Assembly (NCBI RefSeq): GCF_035506375.1
Contig: NZ_DATJPM010000074.1
Location: 11,321-75,320, forward strand
Origin: Methanocella sp.
Lineage (GTDB): Archaea > Halobacteriota > Methanocellia > Methanocellales > Methanocellaceae
Reading direction: 5' to 3'
Length of the DNA: 64,000 bases
Part shown: one piece after another, positions 33,725-42,355 of the stretch
Layout of the letters: every line of letters starts with the position of its first letter
Position numbering within the stretch: position 1 is the stretch's first letter
The notes under the pieces: model-generated
What the model was told of the DNA's origin: nothing
Seen by the model: only the letters and a program-made list of their open reading frames with translations
The model's database searches: none
Translations under genes and position numbers: made by a program

Positions 33725-35085
33725 TTGAGACTAAAGCTGAAACGGTCGCCAAACAGGAAAACCTAAAAATAGTCACCGATGTGGTCTGTCCCTTCTGCGG
33801 TACCCTTTGCGACGACATCAAGGTCGTGCTCGACGGCAACAGGATCGTCGACACGATGAACGCCTGCATCATCGGCAACGAGAAGTTCAAGTCGGCACAG
33901 GCCGGCCACAGGGTTCCCAGGCCGATGGAGAGAGTGGAGGGCACCACCGAGTTCGCTCCAGTTAGCTACGACTACGCCATCGAGAAGGCGGCACAGATCC
34001 TGGCCAACGCCAGGAGGCCGCTGTTCTACGGCTGGTCGTCCACGTCCTGCGAAGCGCAGGAAGTCGGCAACGAGCTGGCGGAGATCACCGGCGGCGTCAC
34101 CGATAACACTGCCTCTGTCTGCCATGGGCCGTCGGTCATGGCCATCCAGACCGTCGGAGCGCCATGCTGCACCCTGGGCGAGGTCAAGAACAGGGCCGAC
34201 CTCATCATCTACTGGGGCTGCAACCCCATCCATGCCCACCCGAGGCACATGAGCCGCTACACCATATACCCGAGAGGCTTCTTCACGGAGAGGGGCTTCG
34301 ACGACAGGACCTTGGTCGTAGTGGACCCCAGGCCTACGGACACGGCAAAGCAGGCCGATATCTACGTTCAGGTAGAGCAGGGCAAGGACTACGAATTACT
34401 GGACGCCTTGAGGACCGCCACCCGCGGCGAGGACATCCCCGACGTGGTAGCGGGCGTCAAGAAGGAGCAGATCAAAGAGCTGGCCGAATTGGCGAAAAGC
34501 AAGAAGTTCGGGCTGCTCTTCTTCGGCATGGGCGTCACGCAGACCACCGGCAAGCACCGCAACATCGACATCGCCATCAGCTGGGTAGCGGACATGAACA
34601 AGTACACCAAGTTCAGCCTCATCCCCATGCGGGGCCACTACAACGTCACCGGCTCCGGCATGGTCATGACGTGGCAGTCCGGCTTCCCGTTCGCCATGGA
34701 CTTCTCCAGGGGATACCCGAGGTATAACCCGGGAGAGACCGCGGCCAACGACATACTGCTGAGGCACGAGTGCGACGCAGCGCTGGTCATCGCCTCCGAC
34801 CCGGGCGCACACTTCCCGGTATCGGCGATGAAATGGTATGCCCAGATCCCGACGATCGCCATCGACCCGCACTACACGCCCACGACCGGCATATCCGGGC
34901 TGGTCATCCCGTCGACTATCATCGGCGTCGAAGAGGAAGGCACCGCCTATCGTATGGACAACGTGCCCATCCGCTGCAGGAAGGTCATCGACTCTCCGGA
35001 ATTCCTTTCGGACGAGGAGATCCTCCGCAGGATCCTCAACAGGGTCAGAGAGCTCAAGGGACTACCCGCCGGAGGACATCACTGA
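33721..35085 (+). CDS. fwdB: Formylmethanofuran dehydrogenase catalytic subunit B
   Basis: 454 residues, the tungsten- or molybdenum-bis-pterin subunit that reduces CO2 to formate inside the complex. A [4Fe-4S] cluster is bound by C23, C26, C30 (VVCPFCGTLCDD) and probably C49. The metal ligand corresponding to Cys/Sec118 of Methanothermobacter is C134 in ASVCHGPSVMA, so this is a cysteine rather than a selenocysteine enzyme. Other pterin-contact motifs: YWGCNPIHAHPRHMSRYT, VVDPRPTDTAKQAD and SDPGAHFPVSAM. From sequence alone W and Mo cannot be distinguished. fwdA begins 9 bp later. Confidence 0.95.
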   Translation: MIETKAETVAKQENLKIVTDVVCPFCGTLCDDIKVVLDGNRIVDTMNACIIGNEKFKSAQAGHRVPRPMERVEGTTEFAPVSYDYAIEKAAQILANARRPLFYGWSSTSCEAQEVGNELAEITGGVTDNTASVCHGPSVMAIQTVGAPCCTLGEVKNRADLIIYWGCNPIHAHPRHMSRYTIYPRGFFTERGFDDRTLVVVDPRPTDTAKQADIYVQVEQGKDYELLDALRTATRGEDIPDVVAGVKKEQIKELAELAKSKKFGLLFFGMGVTQTTGKHRNIDIAISWVADMNKYTKFSLIPMRGHYNVTGSGMVMTWQSGFPFAMDFSRGYPRYNPGETAANDILLRHECDAALVIASDPGAHFPVSAMKWYAQIPTIAIDPHYTPTTGISGLVIPSTIIGVEEEGTAYRMDNVPIRCRKVIDSPEFLSDEEILRRILNRVRELKGLPAGGHH

Positions 35086-35094
35086 GGTGGAACC

Positions 35095-36849
35095 ATGGCA
35101 AGGAAAGTAACAACTGCAACCAATGAACTATTAATAAAGAACGGTTTCGTCTACGACCCGGCCAGCGGCATTAACGGTGATGTCAAGGATATCGCGGTCC
35201 AGAACGGCAAGATCGTGGAAGCGTCCAGGCTGACCACCGGCGCCAGGGTCATCGACGCAAGAGGAAAGATCGTCATGGCCGGCGGCATAGACCCGCATAC
35301 GCACGTCGCCGGGCCCAAGGTCAACGTCGGCAGGATGTTCCGGCCGGAAGACAAGCTCCACGACCCCAAGCTTGAGCACTCATCAAAGCTCATCCGGGCC
35401 GGAGGAGGCTTCTCCGTGCCGTCGACGTTCACGACGGCGTACCGGTACTCCAGGCTGGGCTACACCATGGCCAACGAGGCGGCAATGCCCCCACTGCTGG
35501 CCAGGCACACCCACGAGGAGATCCGCGACACCCCGATCATCGACCAGTCGGCGTTCACGCTGCTGGGCAATAACTGGCTCGTGATGGAATACATCAAGAG
35601 GGGCGAGACCGAGAAGCTCGACGCATTCGTCGCATGGATGCTCAAGGCCACGAAGGGCTTTGTCATTAAACTAGTCAACCCCGGAGGCACCGAAGCCTGG
35701 GGCTGGGGCAAGAACTGCGTCTCCATCGACGACCCCGTCCCGTACTTCGACGTCACCCCGAAAGACATCATCCAGGGCCTGGCGGGCACCAACGAGAGGC
35801 TGGGCATGCCCCACTCCATACACCTGCACGCCAACAACCTGGGCCACCCGGGCAACATCACCACCACGCTCAAGTCGCTGGCGCTGACCGAGGGCATCAA
35901 GACCAACAAGAAGTCGGGAAGGACGCAGAACGTCCACCTGACCCACGCCCAGTTCAACGCTTATGGCGGCACCGCCTGGAAGGACTTCTTCTCCGAGGCC
36001 AGCAAGCTGGCGGACTACGTGAACGGGCACGACCACGTCACCATCGACGCGGGCTTCGTCACGCTCGACGAGACTACGACGATGACGGCGGACGGCCCGA
36101 TGGAGTTCGGCCTGCACTCGATCAACCACCTGAAGTGGGCCAACACCGACGTGGAGCTGGAGACCGGCTCGGGCGTCGTCCCGTACATCTACGACCCCAA
36201 GCTGCACGTCTGCGGCATCCAGTGGGCCATCGGCCTGGAGCTGGCGTTACTCGTCAAGGACCCGATGAAGTGCTTCATGACGACGGACCACCCGAACGCA
36301 GGGCCGTTCACCCGCTATCCCACCATCACAAGCTGGCTCATGAGCAAGAAGGCCAGGGACGCGAAGATGGCGACACTGCATAAGTGGGTGCCCGAGAGGA
36401 CGAAGCTCGCGGGCATCGACCGGGAGCTCTCGTTCTACGAGATCGCCCAGATGACCAGGGCAGGACCGGCAAGGGCATTGGGCATCGGCAAGAGAAAAGG
36501 CGGACTGGCGCCCGGCATGGATGCGGACATCGCCATCTACAGCTTCAACCCGAAGACCACCGATGCAGCGGACAAGCCCGAGGCGCTCGTTAAGGCGTTC
36601 GAGAATACCGCATACACCATCAAGGGCGGCGAGGTCGTCGTCAAGGACGGCGAAGTGGTATCCCTCGGAAGCACCAAGAGCACCTGGTGGACCGACGCCG
36701 ACGGCTTCGACAACAAGGAAGTCGCCAACGACATAGTGGACAAGTTCCTGAAGTACTACTCGGTGACCATGAACAACTACCCGGTCCAGGAATCCTATAT
36801 CCCGAACTCTACCGTGATAAAGGCCGGGCCGCTTGCGGGAGGTAACTAA
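35095..36849 (+). CDS. fwdA: Formylmethanofuran dehydrogenase subunit A (amidohydrolase)
   Basis: 584 residues, an amidohydrolase with a binuclear zinc site. It condenses formate, delivered by an internal tunnel from FwdB, with methanofuran. The HxH metal motif is GGIDPHTHVAG (H68, H70). The bridging lysine, carboxylated in the known structure, is K192 in FVIKLVNPGG. Further ligands are expected in MPHSIHLHANNLGH and NVHLTHAQFN. The C-terminus closes the composite barrel (LAPGMDADIAIYSF). GAGGTGG precedes the ATG, and fwdC follows after 2 bp. Confidence 0.95.
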   Translation: MARKVTTATNELLIKNGFVYDPASGINGDVKDIAVQNGKIVEASRLTTGARVIDARGKIVMAGGIDPHTHVAGPKVNVGRMFRPEDKLHDPKLEHSSKLIRAGGGFSVPSTFTTAYRYSRLGYTMANEAAMPPLLARHTHEEIRDTPIIDQSAFTLLGNNWLVMEYIKRGETEKLDAFVAWMLKATKGFVIKLVNPGGTEAWGWGKNCVSIDDPVPYFDVTPKDIIQGLAGTNERLGMPHSIHLHANNLGHPGNITTTLKSLALTEGIKTNKKSGRTQNVHLTHAQFNAYGGTAWKDFFSEASKLADYVNGHDHVTIDAGFVTLDETTTMTADGPMEFGLHSINHLKWANTDVELETGSGVVPYIYDPKLHVCGIQWAIGLELALLVKDPMKCFMTTDHPNAGPFTRYPTITSWLMSKKARDAKMATLHKWVPERTKLAGIDRELSFYEIAQMTRAGPARALGIGKRKGGLAPGMDADIAIYSFNPKTTDAADKPEALVKAFENTAYTIKGGEVVVKDGEVVSLGSTKSTWWTDADGFDNKEVANDIVDKFLKYYSVTMNNYPVQESYIPNSTVIKAGPLAGGN

Positions 36850-36851
36850 GC

Positions 36852-37655
36852 ATGGAAAAGATTACCTTAACCCCCAAGGCGGACGAGAAGTACCTCGTCC
36901 TCGAGGCCGAGTGCATTTCACCGGACGTGTTCGCGGGTAAGACGCTGGACGATATCAAAGAGCTGAAGGTCTGGGAGGGCAACACCACCTGGCCCCTCGG
37001 CAAATTCTTTGAGATCACTGGCACCGTGGCCGCGAAGCCTGAAGACCAGGCCATCGTCGTCAACGGCAGCGTGCCCCGGGTCAAGTACATCGGCTCCAGG
37101 ATGACGAACGGCGCTATCCTCTGCAAGGGCGACGTGGACATGTACTGCGGCGCCTGGATGAAGGGAGGCAGCATCATCGTCAAGGGCAACGCCGACGCGT
37201 TCGCGGCCATCCAGATGGAGGGCGGGCAGCTCCTCATCGAGGGCAACGCGGGCAACTACCTGGGAGCTTCCTATAGAGGCGACTGGCGTGGCATGAAGGG
37301 CGGCGAGATCGTGGTCAACGGCAACGCGGGCTGCGACATCGGCGAGTACATGATGGGCGGAACGATCACCGTCAAGGGCAACGTGGACATCAACGCGGGT
37401 ATTCACGCCGGACGGGCCGTAGGCGCCAAGGAGCCCGGCGGAAAGATCGTCATCATGGGCAACGCCATCGGAAGGGTCGGCGGCCAGATGATCCGCGGCA
37501 ACATCTACGTGCTCGGCAACATCGAGACTATGATGCCCGGATTCGCGCTGAAGTCCACCGAGGACGTCGACTTCGAAGGCAAGAAGACACCCTTCAAGGT
37601 CTACACGGGCGACCGCGCAGAGGCCGGAAAGGGCACTCTGTACGTGAAGGCATAA
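36852..37655 (+). CDS. fwdC: Formylmethanofuran dehydrogenase subunit C
   Basis: 267 residues. Repeated GxxxxGNxG units (SIIVKGNADAFAAIQMEGG, LLIEGNAGNYLGASYRGD, IVVNGNAGCDIGEYMMGG, GKIVIMGNAIGRVGGQMIRGN) build a right-handed beta-helix like the C-terminal domain of glutamate synthase. FwdC anchors the A, B and D subunits. It is the last gene of the fwd-hdr operon; a stem-loop follows at 37677. Confidence 0.95.
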   Translation: MEKITLTPKADEKYLVLEAECISPDVFAGKTLDDIKELKVWEGNTTWPLGKFFEITGTVAAKPEDQAIVVNGSVPRVKYIGSRMTNGAILCKGDVDMYCGAWMKGGSIIVKGNADAFAAIQMEGGQLLIEGNAGNYLGASYRGDWRGMKGGEIVVNGNAGCDIGEYMMGGTITVKGNVDINAGIHAGRAVGAKEPGGKIVIMGNAIGRVGGQMIRGNIYVLGNIETMMPGFALKSTEDVDFEGKKTPFKVYTGDRAEAGKGTLYVKA

Positions 37656-37676
37656 GAAAAGATTATATAACAATAT

Positions 37677-37700
37677 GAACATCTCCTTACGGAGATGTTC
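37677..37700 (+). terminator. Stem-loop after fwdC
   Basis: GAACATCTCC (37677-37686), loop TTAC, GGAGATGTTC (37691-37700): a perfect 10-bp stem 22 bases after the fwdC stop. No clear T-run follows (AACCCTATTTATT). GATTATATAACA just upstream could be the TATA box of the next gene, in which case the hairpin would lie at that gene's 5' end. Confidence 0.55.
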
Positions 37701-37742
37701 AACCCTATTTATTCCCGAACCAAGGCTGGGAGCACGCCATCA

Positions 37743-38108
37743 ATGCCCTGGTATAAGGCCATTGTCAATTCCACAACATCGACCACGCGCTTTTTAATGG
37801 ACAATTACGCGGGCGTTGAGTTCCGGGTCGTCGGCCAGGAAGAGAAGGACGGCGTCATTTTCCGCATCTCCGAATTCTTAAAGGACGGCAAGGTCATCGT
37901 CCATTCCACCGTGGAAATGCCCGTCGCCAGGAATCCTCCCGAGTTCATCGAGGAGATGCGCCGCAGGGTCATCCCCATCGGCGACGCAATCCGTATGAAC
38001 GGGTACAGCGTCGAGTACCGCATCACCGACCACGATACCGTTTTTAAGGAATATGAGATGGTGGGCGACGTCTACTTAAGGATCAAAGAGCTCTACTACG
38101 AAATGTAA
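37743..38108 (+). CDS. DUF98 / chorismate-lyase-like protein
   Basis: 121 residues, shorter than typical UbiC-like proteins. Features that fit DUF98: STTSTTRFLMDNYAGVEFRV, a middle strand IVHSTVEMPVARNPPEFIEEM, IPIGDAI and the last strand pair EYEMVGDVYLRIKELYYEM. Archaeal DUF98 proteins are annotated as chorismate pyruvate-lyase-like, but activity is not established. ATG 37743 begins the conserved part; the upstream frame crosses the hairpin. Family placement is from memory and moderately sure. Confidence 0.6.
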   Translation: MPWYKAIVNSTTSTTRFLMDNYAGVEFRVVGQEEKDGVIFRISEFLKDGKVIVHSTVEMPVARNPPEFIEEMRRRVIPIGDAIRMNGYSVEYRITDHDTVFKEYEMVGDVYLRIKELYYEM

Positions 38109-38185
38109 TTTTTACGGCCAAAACAGGCATAGGGCGATTTAATCGTGCTTTGCTGATTTATCCATTCGGCTTCAACATTCCAGTA

Positions 38186-38959
38186 ATGCCCGAAGTGTTG
38201 CTGCAGGTACGCTTACCGAACCTGAAGAAGGCCGACGAGATCTTCGAGATAGCCGAAAGGTCAGGCTACGACGGCATCGAGCTCGACTGCGCCGGCCTGG
38301 ACTGTAGCCTGGACGACCTGTACGTCAAATCGGTCGACTATAACCTGCCCATAAAGAGCCTGCTGGCGCCGACTCTGACCTTCAGCCAGCCCGTGCACTA
38401 TCTATTGCACGGCGACACCGACGTACATTCAGCCTTTCACGCATTCAAGCCTCAGCGCATCGTCTTCCGGCTGCCAGGCACGCCGGTCCTGAAAGACCTG
38501 GCCGGCTACGTGTTCAAGGACCGCCTGAACTATTTTAAAGGCCTCTATGGCAATGATGCTATTTGCGTCGAGAACGGGGCCCCCTCGGGAAGCCTGCGGG
38601 TGCCCCCCATATTTGACATCAAAGGGGTAAGGAACCTGGCTTACGAGCTCGACATCTTCATCAACTTCGACGTGGCCAACTGCGCCGCCAGCGGCCGGGA
38701 CATCCTTCAGGCCTATGACATGCTGGCGCCCCGCGTGAAGAGCGCCCACATCAGCGACCACGGCGGGCGGGATTCCAGCCACCTCGTCCCGGGGGACGGC
38801 CTGCTGCCTCTCGGCACACTGCTCACAAAGATGAAGGCCAACAGGTATAACGGATCCTTCACCATGGAGCTCGACCAGCAGGAGATCGCCGGCCGGGACA
38901 GCGGAGAGATAATGATACTTTATAAGGAACTCATCGGGTACGTGAAAAGCCATTTTTAA
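38186..38959 (+). CDS. Sugar phosphate isomerase/epimerase-like TIM-barrel protein
   Basis: 257 residues. The pattern KKADEIFEIAERSGYDGIELD, then VENGAPSG (metal-binding Glu strand), NFDVANCAASGRDIL, VKSAHISDHGGRD and LPLGTLLTKMKANRYNGSFTMELD is that of the xylose isomerase-like/AP endonuclease 2 TIM-barrel superfamily. Substrate unknown. ATG 38186 is chosen because GATTTATCC about 25 bp upstream can be a TATA box for a leaderless mRNA; a TTG at 38150 would add 12 residues. The gene converges on the DUF169 gene, with repeat R3 between. Confidence 0.75.
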   Translation: MPEVLLQVRLPNLKKADEIFEIAERSGYDGIELDCAGLDCSLDDLYVKSVDYNLPIKSLLAPTLTFSQPVHYLLHGDTDVHSAFHAFKPQRIVFRLPGTPVLKDLAGYVFKDRLNYFKGLYGNDAICVENGAPSGSLRVPPIFDIKGVRNLAYELDIFINFDVANCAASGRDILQAYDMLAPRVKSAHISDHGGRDSSHLVPGDGLLPLGTLLTKMKANRYNGSFTMELDQQEIAGRDSGEIMILYKELIGYVKSHF

Positions 38960-38997
38960 CATCTGCCAGGGTCCTCTAAAAAATATCAAGAATGCCC

Positions 38998-39114
38998 GAA
39001 GACTTTTTCAGCCACGGAGCTACTCTAAGCGGGCCTGAAGCTACACGAAGACATTATTAAAATATTAAAGCGCTTAGAGCCAGCTTCGAATAACTTTGAG
39101 ACCGGACAGTCTTC
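38998..39114. repeat. Intergenic imperfect palindrome R3
   Basis: Between two convergent genes. GAAGACT (38998-39004) pairs with AGTCTTC (39108-39114), and CTCTAAGCG (39023-39031) pairs with CGCTTAGAG (39071-39079). The left arm holds TTCAGCCACGGAG, the module shared with R2, R4 and R6. It could be a bidirectional transcription terminator. Confidence 0.65.
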
Positions 39115-39185
39115 GCGCGACTTAATCTCTTTTAGAGTGTTATGACTATGGCTGCAATCAAATAATAAAATTGAAAAAAAGAAGC

Positions 39186-39857
39186 TTATTTCGTTATCTT
39201 TTCGAGCGCCTCGACGACGCCCGCCAGCTTCGCCGCCGGTATGCCCACGATGAGCTCGTCGTCGGCGATCTTCGCGAACTTCCGGGACCCGTCGCACCCG
39301 AAGGTGGCGTTCATCTCGCCCGTATTGTATACCTGGGCGACGGCGTCGGCGCAGACGGACTGGATGCCCGAGAAGCTCACGATGTTGCGGCCGCCCTTTT
39401 CGTATATATTGGACTGGGCGATCTTCAGGAGCTGTTTCGGGTTGCCGATGACAACGACCACGTCCGGCACGAAGGTCGCCTTTTCCAGAGGCGCGTACAG
39501 CGACGCGACGAAGTGCTTATTCGTGCGGGGCACTGCGTCCATTGTCTTTTTGGCCGACTCCAGGGTCTTGAACCTGCCCAGGCCGAAGTAGAATTCGCCG
39601 GTCCTGATCTTCTCCGGCGTCTCCGTAATGCCCATGGCTCCGGCGCCTCCGGCGCAGGCGTGCTGCTCTTTGGTGGCATAGAAGACGTCGCCGGCCCTCG
39701 CTTTCTGGACCATCTCGCAGTGCCTGATCTTTTCCTTCAGCTCGGGAACGCCGGCGGGTATCTCGCTTTTTTCTTTAATTAATCGGACGGCCACGGGCGA
39801 GCCCTTGAGGCCGAGGAGCGTCTTTAATTTCGATGATATTTCCGTATAATTATCCAT
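39186..39857 (-). CDS. DUF169 family protein
   Basis: 223 residues. Family features: LKGSPVAVRLIKEKSEIP, RHCEMVQKARAGDVFYATKEQHACAGGAGAMG, TFVPDVVVVIGNPKQLLKIAQSN and CADAVAQVYNTGEMNATFGCDGSR. The conserved cysteines in the CEM, HACAGG and FGCDG segments suggest metal or cluster binding, but the function of DUF169 proteins is not known. They are frequent in methanogens. ATG 39857 is in a short AT-rich promoter region before fen. Confidence 0.87.
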   Translation of the reverse strand: MDNYTEISSKLKTLLGLKGSPVAVRLIKEKSEIPAGVPELKEKIRHCEMVQKARAGDVFYATKEQHACAGGAGAMGITETPEKIRTGEFYFGLGRFKTLESAKKTMDAVPRTNKHFVASLYAPLEKATFVPDVVVVIGNPKQLLKIAQSNIYEKGGRNIVSFSGIQSVCADAVAQVYNTGEMNATFGCDGSRKFAKIADDELIVGIPAAKLAGVVEALEKITK

Positions 39858-39917
39858 AACAGTAGCCTCTTAACATTGTTAATTAAAAACGGCGTTGAAG
39901 TTTAAAGCCTTTTTGAG

Positions 39918-40937
39918 CTAAAACCATGCCGACAATGTCTTTTGCTTGCCCGTCTCCGATGCGGCCTTATCGAGCCGCTCGACGACCTTGCCCACGCGCT
40001 CGGGCGAGAAGTTATGCTCGTCGCAAAGGAAATGCTTTATCTTTTCAGGCTCGGGCCTGCTCCACTTAATATTATAATCGTCCGTTGTGGGCGGATGCAG
40101 GAAGAACTCTTTAATCTCCTCATAATTCTCGATATTCTGCCCCAGCTCATCCAGGATCGCCTTCATGTCCGGGTGTTTTTTGACGAGCTTTAATGCCGTC
40201 TTTGGGCCGACTTTGTATATTCCCGGGTTAAAGTCCGTGCCCACCAGGATGCCCATGTCCACGAGCTGCTCTCTCGTGACTTCCAGGGTCTCCAGGACTT
40301 CCTTGAGCTCGACGATCTGGGGCTTCACGTCCACGTAGACGCCCCGCCGGGGCACCTTCCGCCGCCCGGTGATGGTGACGTTCCGGATCATCCTGGGTGC
40401 GCCGAAGAGCAGCGAATCATAATCCTGCGAGCCCACGTAGTCTGCGGCGCCCTTCTGGACCATGTAGGAGGCCTGTGCCTCGCCCTCCGAGGGCGCGATG
40501 ATAAAGGGGACGCCCATGTAGCCTAGAAGTTCCTTCGAGTCTTTTATTATTTGGGCGTTGATGCTGGTGGAGGCCTGGGCGTACTTGTAGGCCTCCGCGC
40601 TGCCCGACGCCACGGCCGCCTCATACATCTGCTTCGCCGCCTCCCGCACCTCCCGACGGGCCTTGATGGTCTCCGCCTTCAGCGAGGGCGGCTTGCCGTC
40701 GTAGACGAACACTGGCCTGATGCCCTGCTCGATGAGATTCGTGACGCGGTAAATGATGCCCGATAGATGAGACGTCACCTCGCCCCTGTCATCGACTAAA
40801 GGCGTGCCGTCCATCTGCCGGATGATGCTGAGAAACTGGTAAAGCGTGTTAAAAGCGTCTATGGCGATGACCTTGCCGCTCAGGTCCGCCAGCGAGGTCT
40901 CGTGCTCCGGCACCAGGTCCGTGAGGTCGACTCCCAT
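39918..40937 (-). CDS. fen: Flap endonuclease 1
   Basis: 339 residues, typical for archaeal Fen1, which removes 5' flaps during Okazaki-fragment maturation and repair. Catalytic acidic residues lie in KVIAIDAFNTLYQFL, PVFVYDGKPPSLK, APSEGEAQASYMV, VGSQDYDSLLFGA and VGTDFNPGIYKVG. The C-terminus ends KQKTLSAWF, a PIP box (Q-x2-L-x2-W-F) for binding PCNA. The start MGVDLTDLVP is the family start. Confidence 0.96.
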   Translation of the reverse strand: MGVDLTDLVPEHETSLADLSGKVIAIDAFNTLYQFLSIIRQMDGTPLVDDRGEVTSHLSGIIYRVTNLIEQGIRPVFVYDGKPPSLKAETIKARREVREAAKQMYEAAVASGSAEAYKYAQASTSINAQIIKDSKELLGYMGVPFIIAPSEGEAQASYMVQKGAADYVGSQDYDSLLFGAPRMIRNVTITGRRKVPRRGVYVDVKPQIVELKEVLETLEVTREQLVDMGILVGTDFNPGIYKVGPKTALKLVKKHPDMKAILDELGQNIENYEEIKEFFLHPPTTDDYNIKWSRPEPEKIKHFLCDEHNFSPERVGKVVERLDKAASETGKQKTLSAWF

Positions 40938-41006
40938 GTTCAGGCTCCCTATAATGCTGGTCTTTTAGATATTTAACTTAATCGAGAAAAAGAAGTGAAG
41001 GGCCGG

Positions 41007-41540
41007 CTACTTCCGGTCGAAGAACGGGCTCTTGCCGGTTACGCTCAGCGGGATGCCGTAGGCTTCCTTGATGTCGGAGTCCTTGAACAGCTTCAGGTTC
41101 AAAGCCGCCCTGCCGACGGAGAACATGATGCGGTTGTCGATGTGGTGCAGGCCCGCGACGGCGGCCGCCGAGCAGGCGGCGATGCCGAGGTCGCCCGTGC
41201 TGATGGCGCATACGCCCTTGTGCTTGATGTTCTCCGCACAGTCCTTGAAGCCACAGTAGCCGCAGACCGGCAGGTAGATCGGCACGGGCCGCTGGCCCAG
41301 CAGCACGACGGCTTGCGAGCTGTCCACGCAGCCGGCGTCCCTGGCGAAGAAAGCGGCGCTGTTCTCTTCGGCAACGCGGCGCATCTCCTTCGCGATCTTA
41401 TCCTTATCCCTGCCCGTGACCACCATCGTCAGCAGATTGTCCACGCCCTTGCCCTTCGGGGCAGTCCTGGCGGCCGCGCACATGAGGGCCGCCACTTCCT
41501 CGACGGCCTTCTGTTCCATGTCCTTGCCCTTCGTAATCAT
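41007..41540 (-). CDS. DUF2148 ferredoxin-domain protein
   Basis: 177 residues. Matches DUF2148: EEVAALMCAAARTAPKGKGVDNL, FFARDAGCVDSSQAVVLLG, and the cysteine cluster LPVCGYCGFKDCAEN that probably binds an iron-sulfur centre, then GVCAISTGDLGIAACSAA. Proteins of this type occur mainly in anaerobes; the reaction is unknown. It is the last gene of a tight group HMA protein - rubredoxin - DUF2148: the ATG is one base after the rubredoxin stop. A redox role with rubredoxin is plausible. Confidence 0.85.
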   Translation of the reverse strand: MITKGKDMEQKAVEEVAALMCAAARTAPKGKGVDNLLTMVVTGRDKDKIAKEMRRVAEENSAAFFARDAGCVDSSQAVVLLGQRPVPIYLPVCGYCGFKDCAENIKHKGVCAISTGDLGIAACSAAAVAGLHHIDNRIMFSVGRAALNLKLFKDSDIKEAYGIPLSVTGKSPFFDRK

Positions 41541-41541
41541 A

Positions 41542-41703
41542 TCAAACGACCTTCTCGAATTGATCCTTTGAGGCGCCGCACTGGGGGCAGACCCAGTCCT
41601 CGGGCAGGGCTTCGAACGCAGTTCCCGGCGCTATGCCATTGTCGGGATCGCCCTTTTCCGGGTCATAGACATACCCGCAGGGAATGCATTGCCACTTATC
41701 CAT
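41542..41703 (-). CDS. Rubredoxin
   Basis: 53 residues. The iron is held by four cysteines in [16 protein letters not shown] and [13 protein letters not shown], the standard CxxCGY...CPxCG pattern with the 53-residue length of rubredoxins. It carries single electrons in the cytoplasm, often for oxygen- or peroxide-detoxifying enzymes. ATG 41703 is chosen since GGAG lies 8 nt upstream; ATG 41709 overlaps the upstream stop (TGATG). The gene lies between the HMA and DUF2148 genes with almost no spacing. Confidence 0.95.
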   Translation of the reverse strand: MDKWQCIPCGYVYDPEKGDPDNGIAPGTAFEALPEDWVCPQCGASKDQFEKVV

Positions 41704-41708
41704 CGGCA

Positions 41709-41933
41709 TCACTCCTTCGTGCCCTTCACTGTGTAGCCCAGCTCCTTGACGACGGCCAGCATCCGGTCGACCTTGACGACGTCGGGATCGTAGACGACCT
41801 TTGCCTTGCCCGTGGTGAACAATACGTCGGCGCTCTTGACTCCCTTGAGCTTCTTGAGCCCATCGGCGATGGCCTGGGAGCAGTGGTTACAGTGCATGCC
41901 TTCGATGACGATGGTGATCTTCTTATCGGCCAT
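41709..41933 (-). CDS. Heavy-metal-associated (HMA) domain protein
   Basis: 74 residues, one ferredoxin-like HMA domain. The metal-binding loop is [17 protein letters not shown] (MxCxxC), followed by [22 protein letters not shown] and [10 protein letters not shown]. It is a copper-chaperone-like protein or a soluble metal carrier. ATG 41933 begins [11 protein letters not shown]; no ribosome site is seen, so it may be leaderless. Its stop overlaps the first possible rubredoxin ATG, indicating translational coupling to a rubredoxin, an unusual partner for a metal chaperone. Confidence 0.92.
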   Translation of the reverse strand: MADKKITIVIEGMHCNHCSQAIADGLKKLKGVKSADVLFTTGKAKVVYDPDVVKVDRMLAVVKELGYTVKGTKE

Positions 41934-41971
41934 ACGAAGAAAAGAAGGGCATGATAGCCAATATACTTTTT

Positions 41972-42322
41972 TCAGGTCAGGTACCACGAGCGCCAGTGGG
42001 CACGGATCTGCTGCCGCAGCGCATCGTCGAGGCCCTCTTGCTTCAGGAAGGTATAAAGCGTGTACGCGGCCTTCTTCCGCACGTAAAAATAGTCGTAGCT
42101 TTTTAGCTTTTTGATGAGCGGCTCCACCGCCCGCGGGTCCCCTATCTTGCCCAGCGCCACGACGGCCTCCAGGCGCACATCGTCGTCGGGGTCTTCAAGC
42201 AGAGTGATGAGCGCTTCTGTGGCCCCGGGGTACCCTAGGTCTCCTAGCTCGATAGCCGATTTTTTCCGGGCTTTCGGGTCCTGGTCTTTCAACCCCTCTA
42301 AGAGGGCCTCCAATGAACTCAT
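41972..42322 (-). CDS. Small HEAT-repeat protein
   Basis: 116 residues, about three HEAT repeats: GLKDQDPKARKKSAIELGDLG, LLEDPDDDVRLEAVVALGKIG and KLKSYDYFYVRKKAAYTLYTFL. It is a small alpha-helical adaptor with no catalytic motif. ATG 42322 begins the first repeat. It lies 33 bp downstream of the hcp stop and may share its transcript. Related by repeat type to the 913-residue protein at 19072. Confidence 0.85.
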   Translation of the reverse strand: MSSLEALLEGLKDQDPKARKKSAIELGDLGYPGATEALITLLEDPDDDVRLEAVVALGKIGDPRAVEPLIKKLKSYDYFYVRKKAAYTLYTFLKQEGLDDALRQQIRAHWRSWYLT

Positions 42323-42355
42323 AAAAGAAAAATGGGGAGGAAGCACCCGGTTATC

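Noticed and set aside
33721..35085. Selenocysteine in FwdB or HdrA
   Set aside because: The metal-ligand position in FwdB is a normal Cys codon (C134), and HdrA cluster ligands are all Cys with no in-frame TGA.
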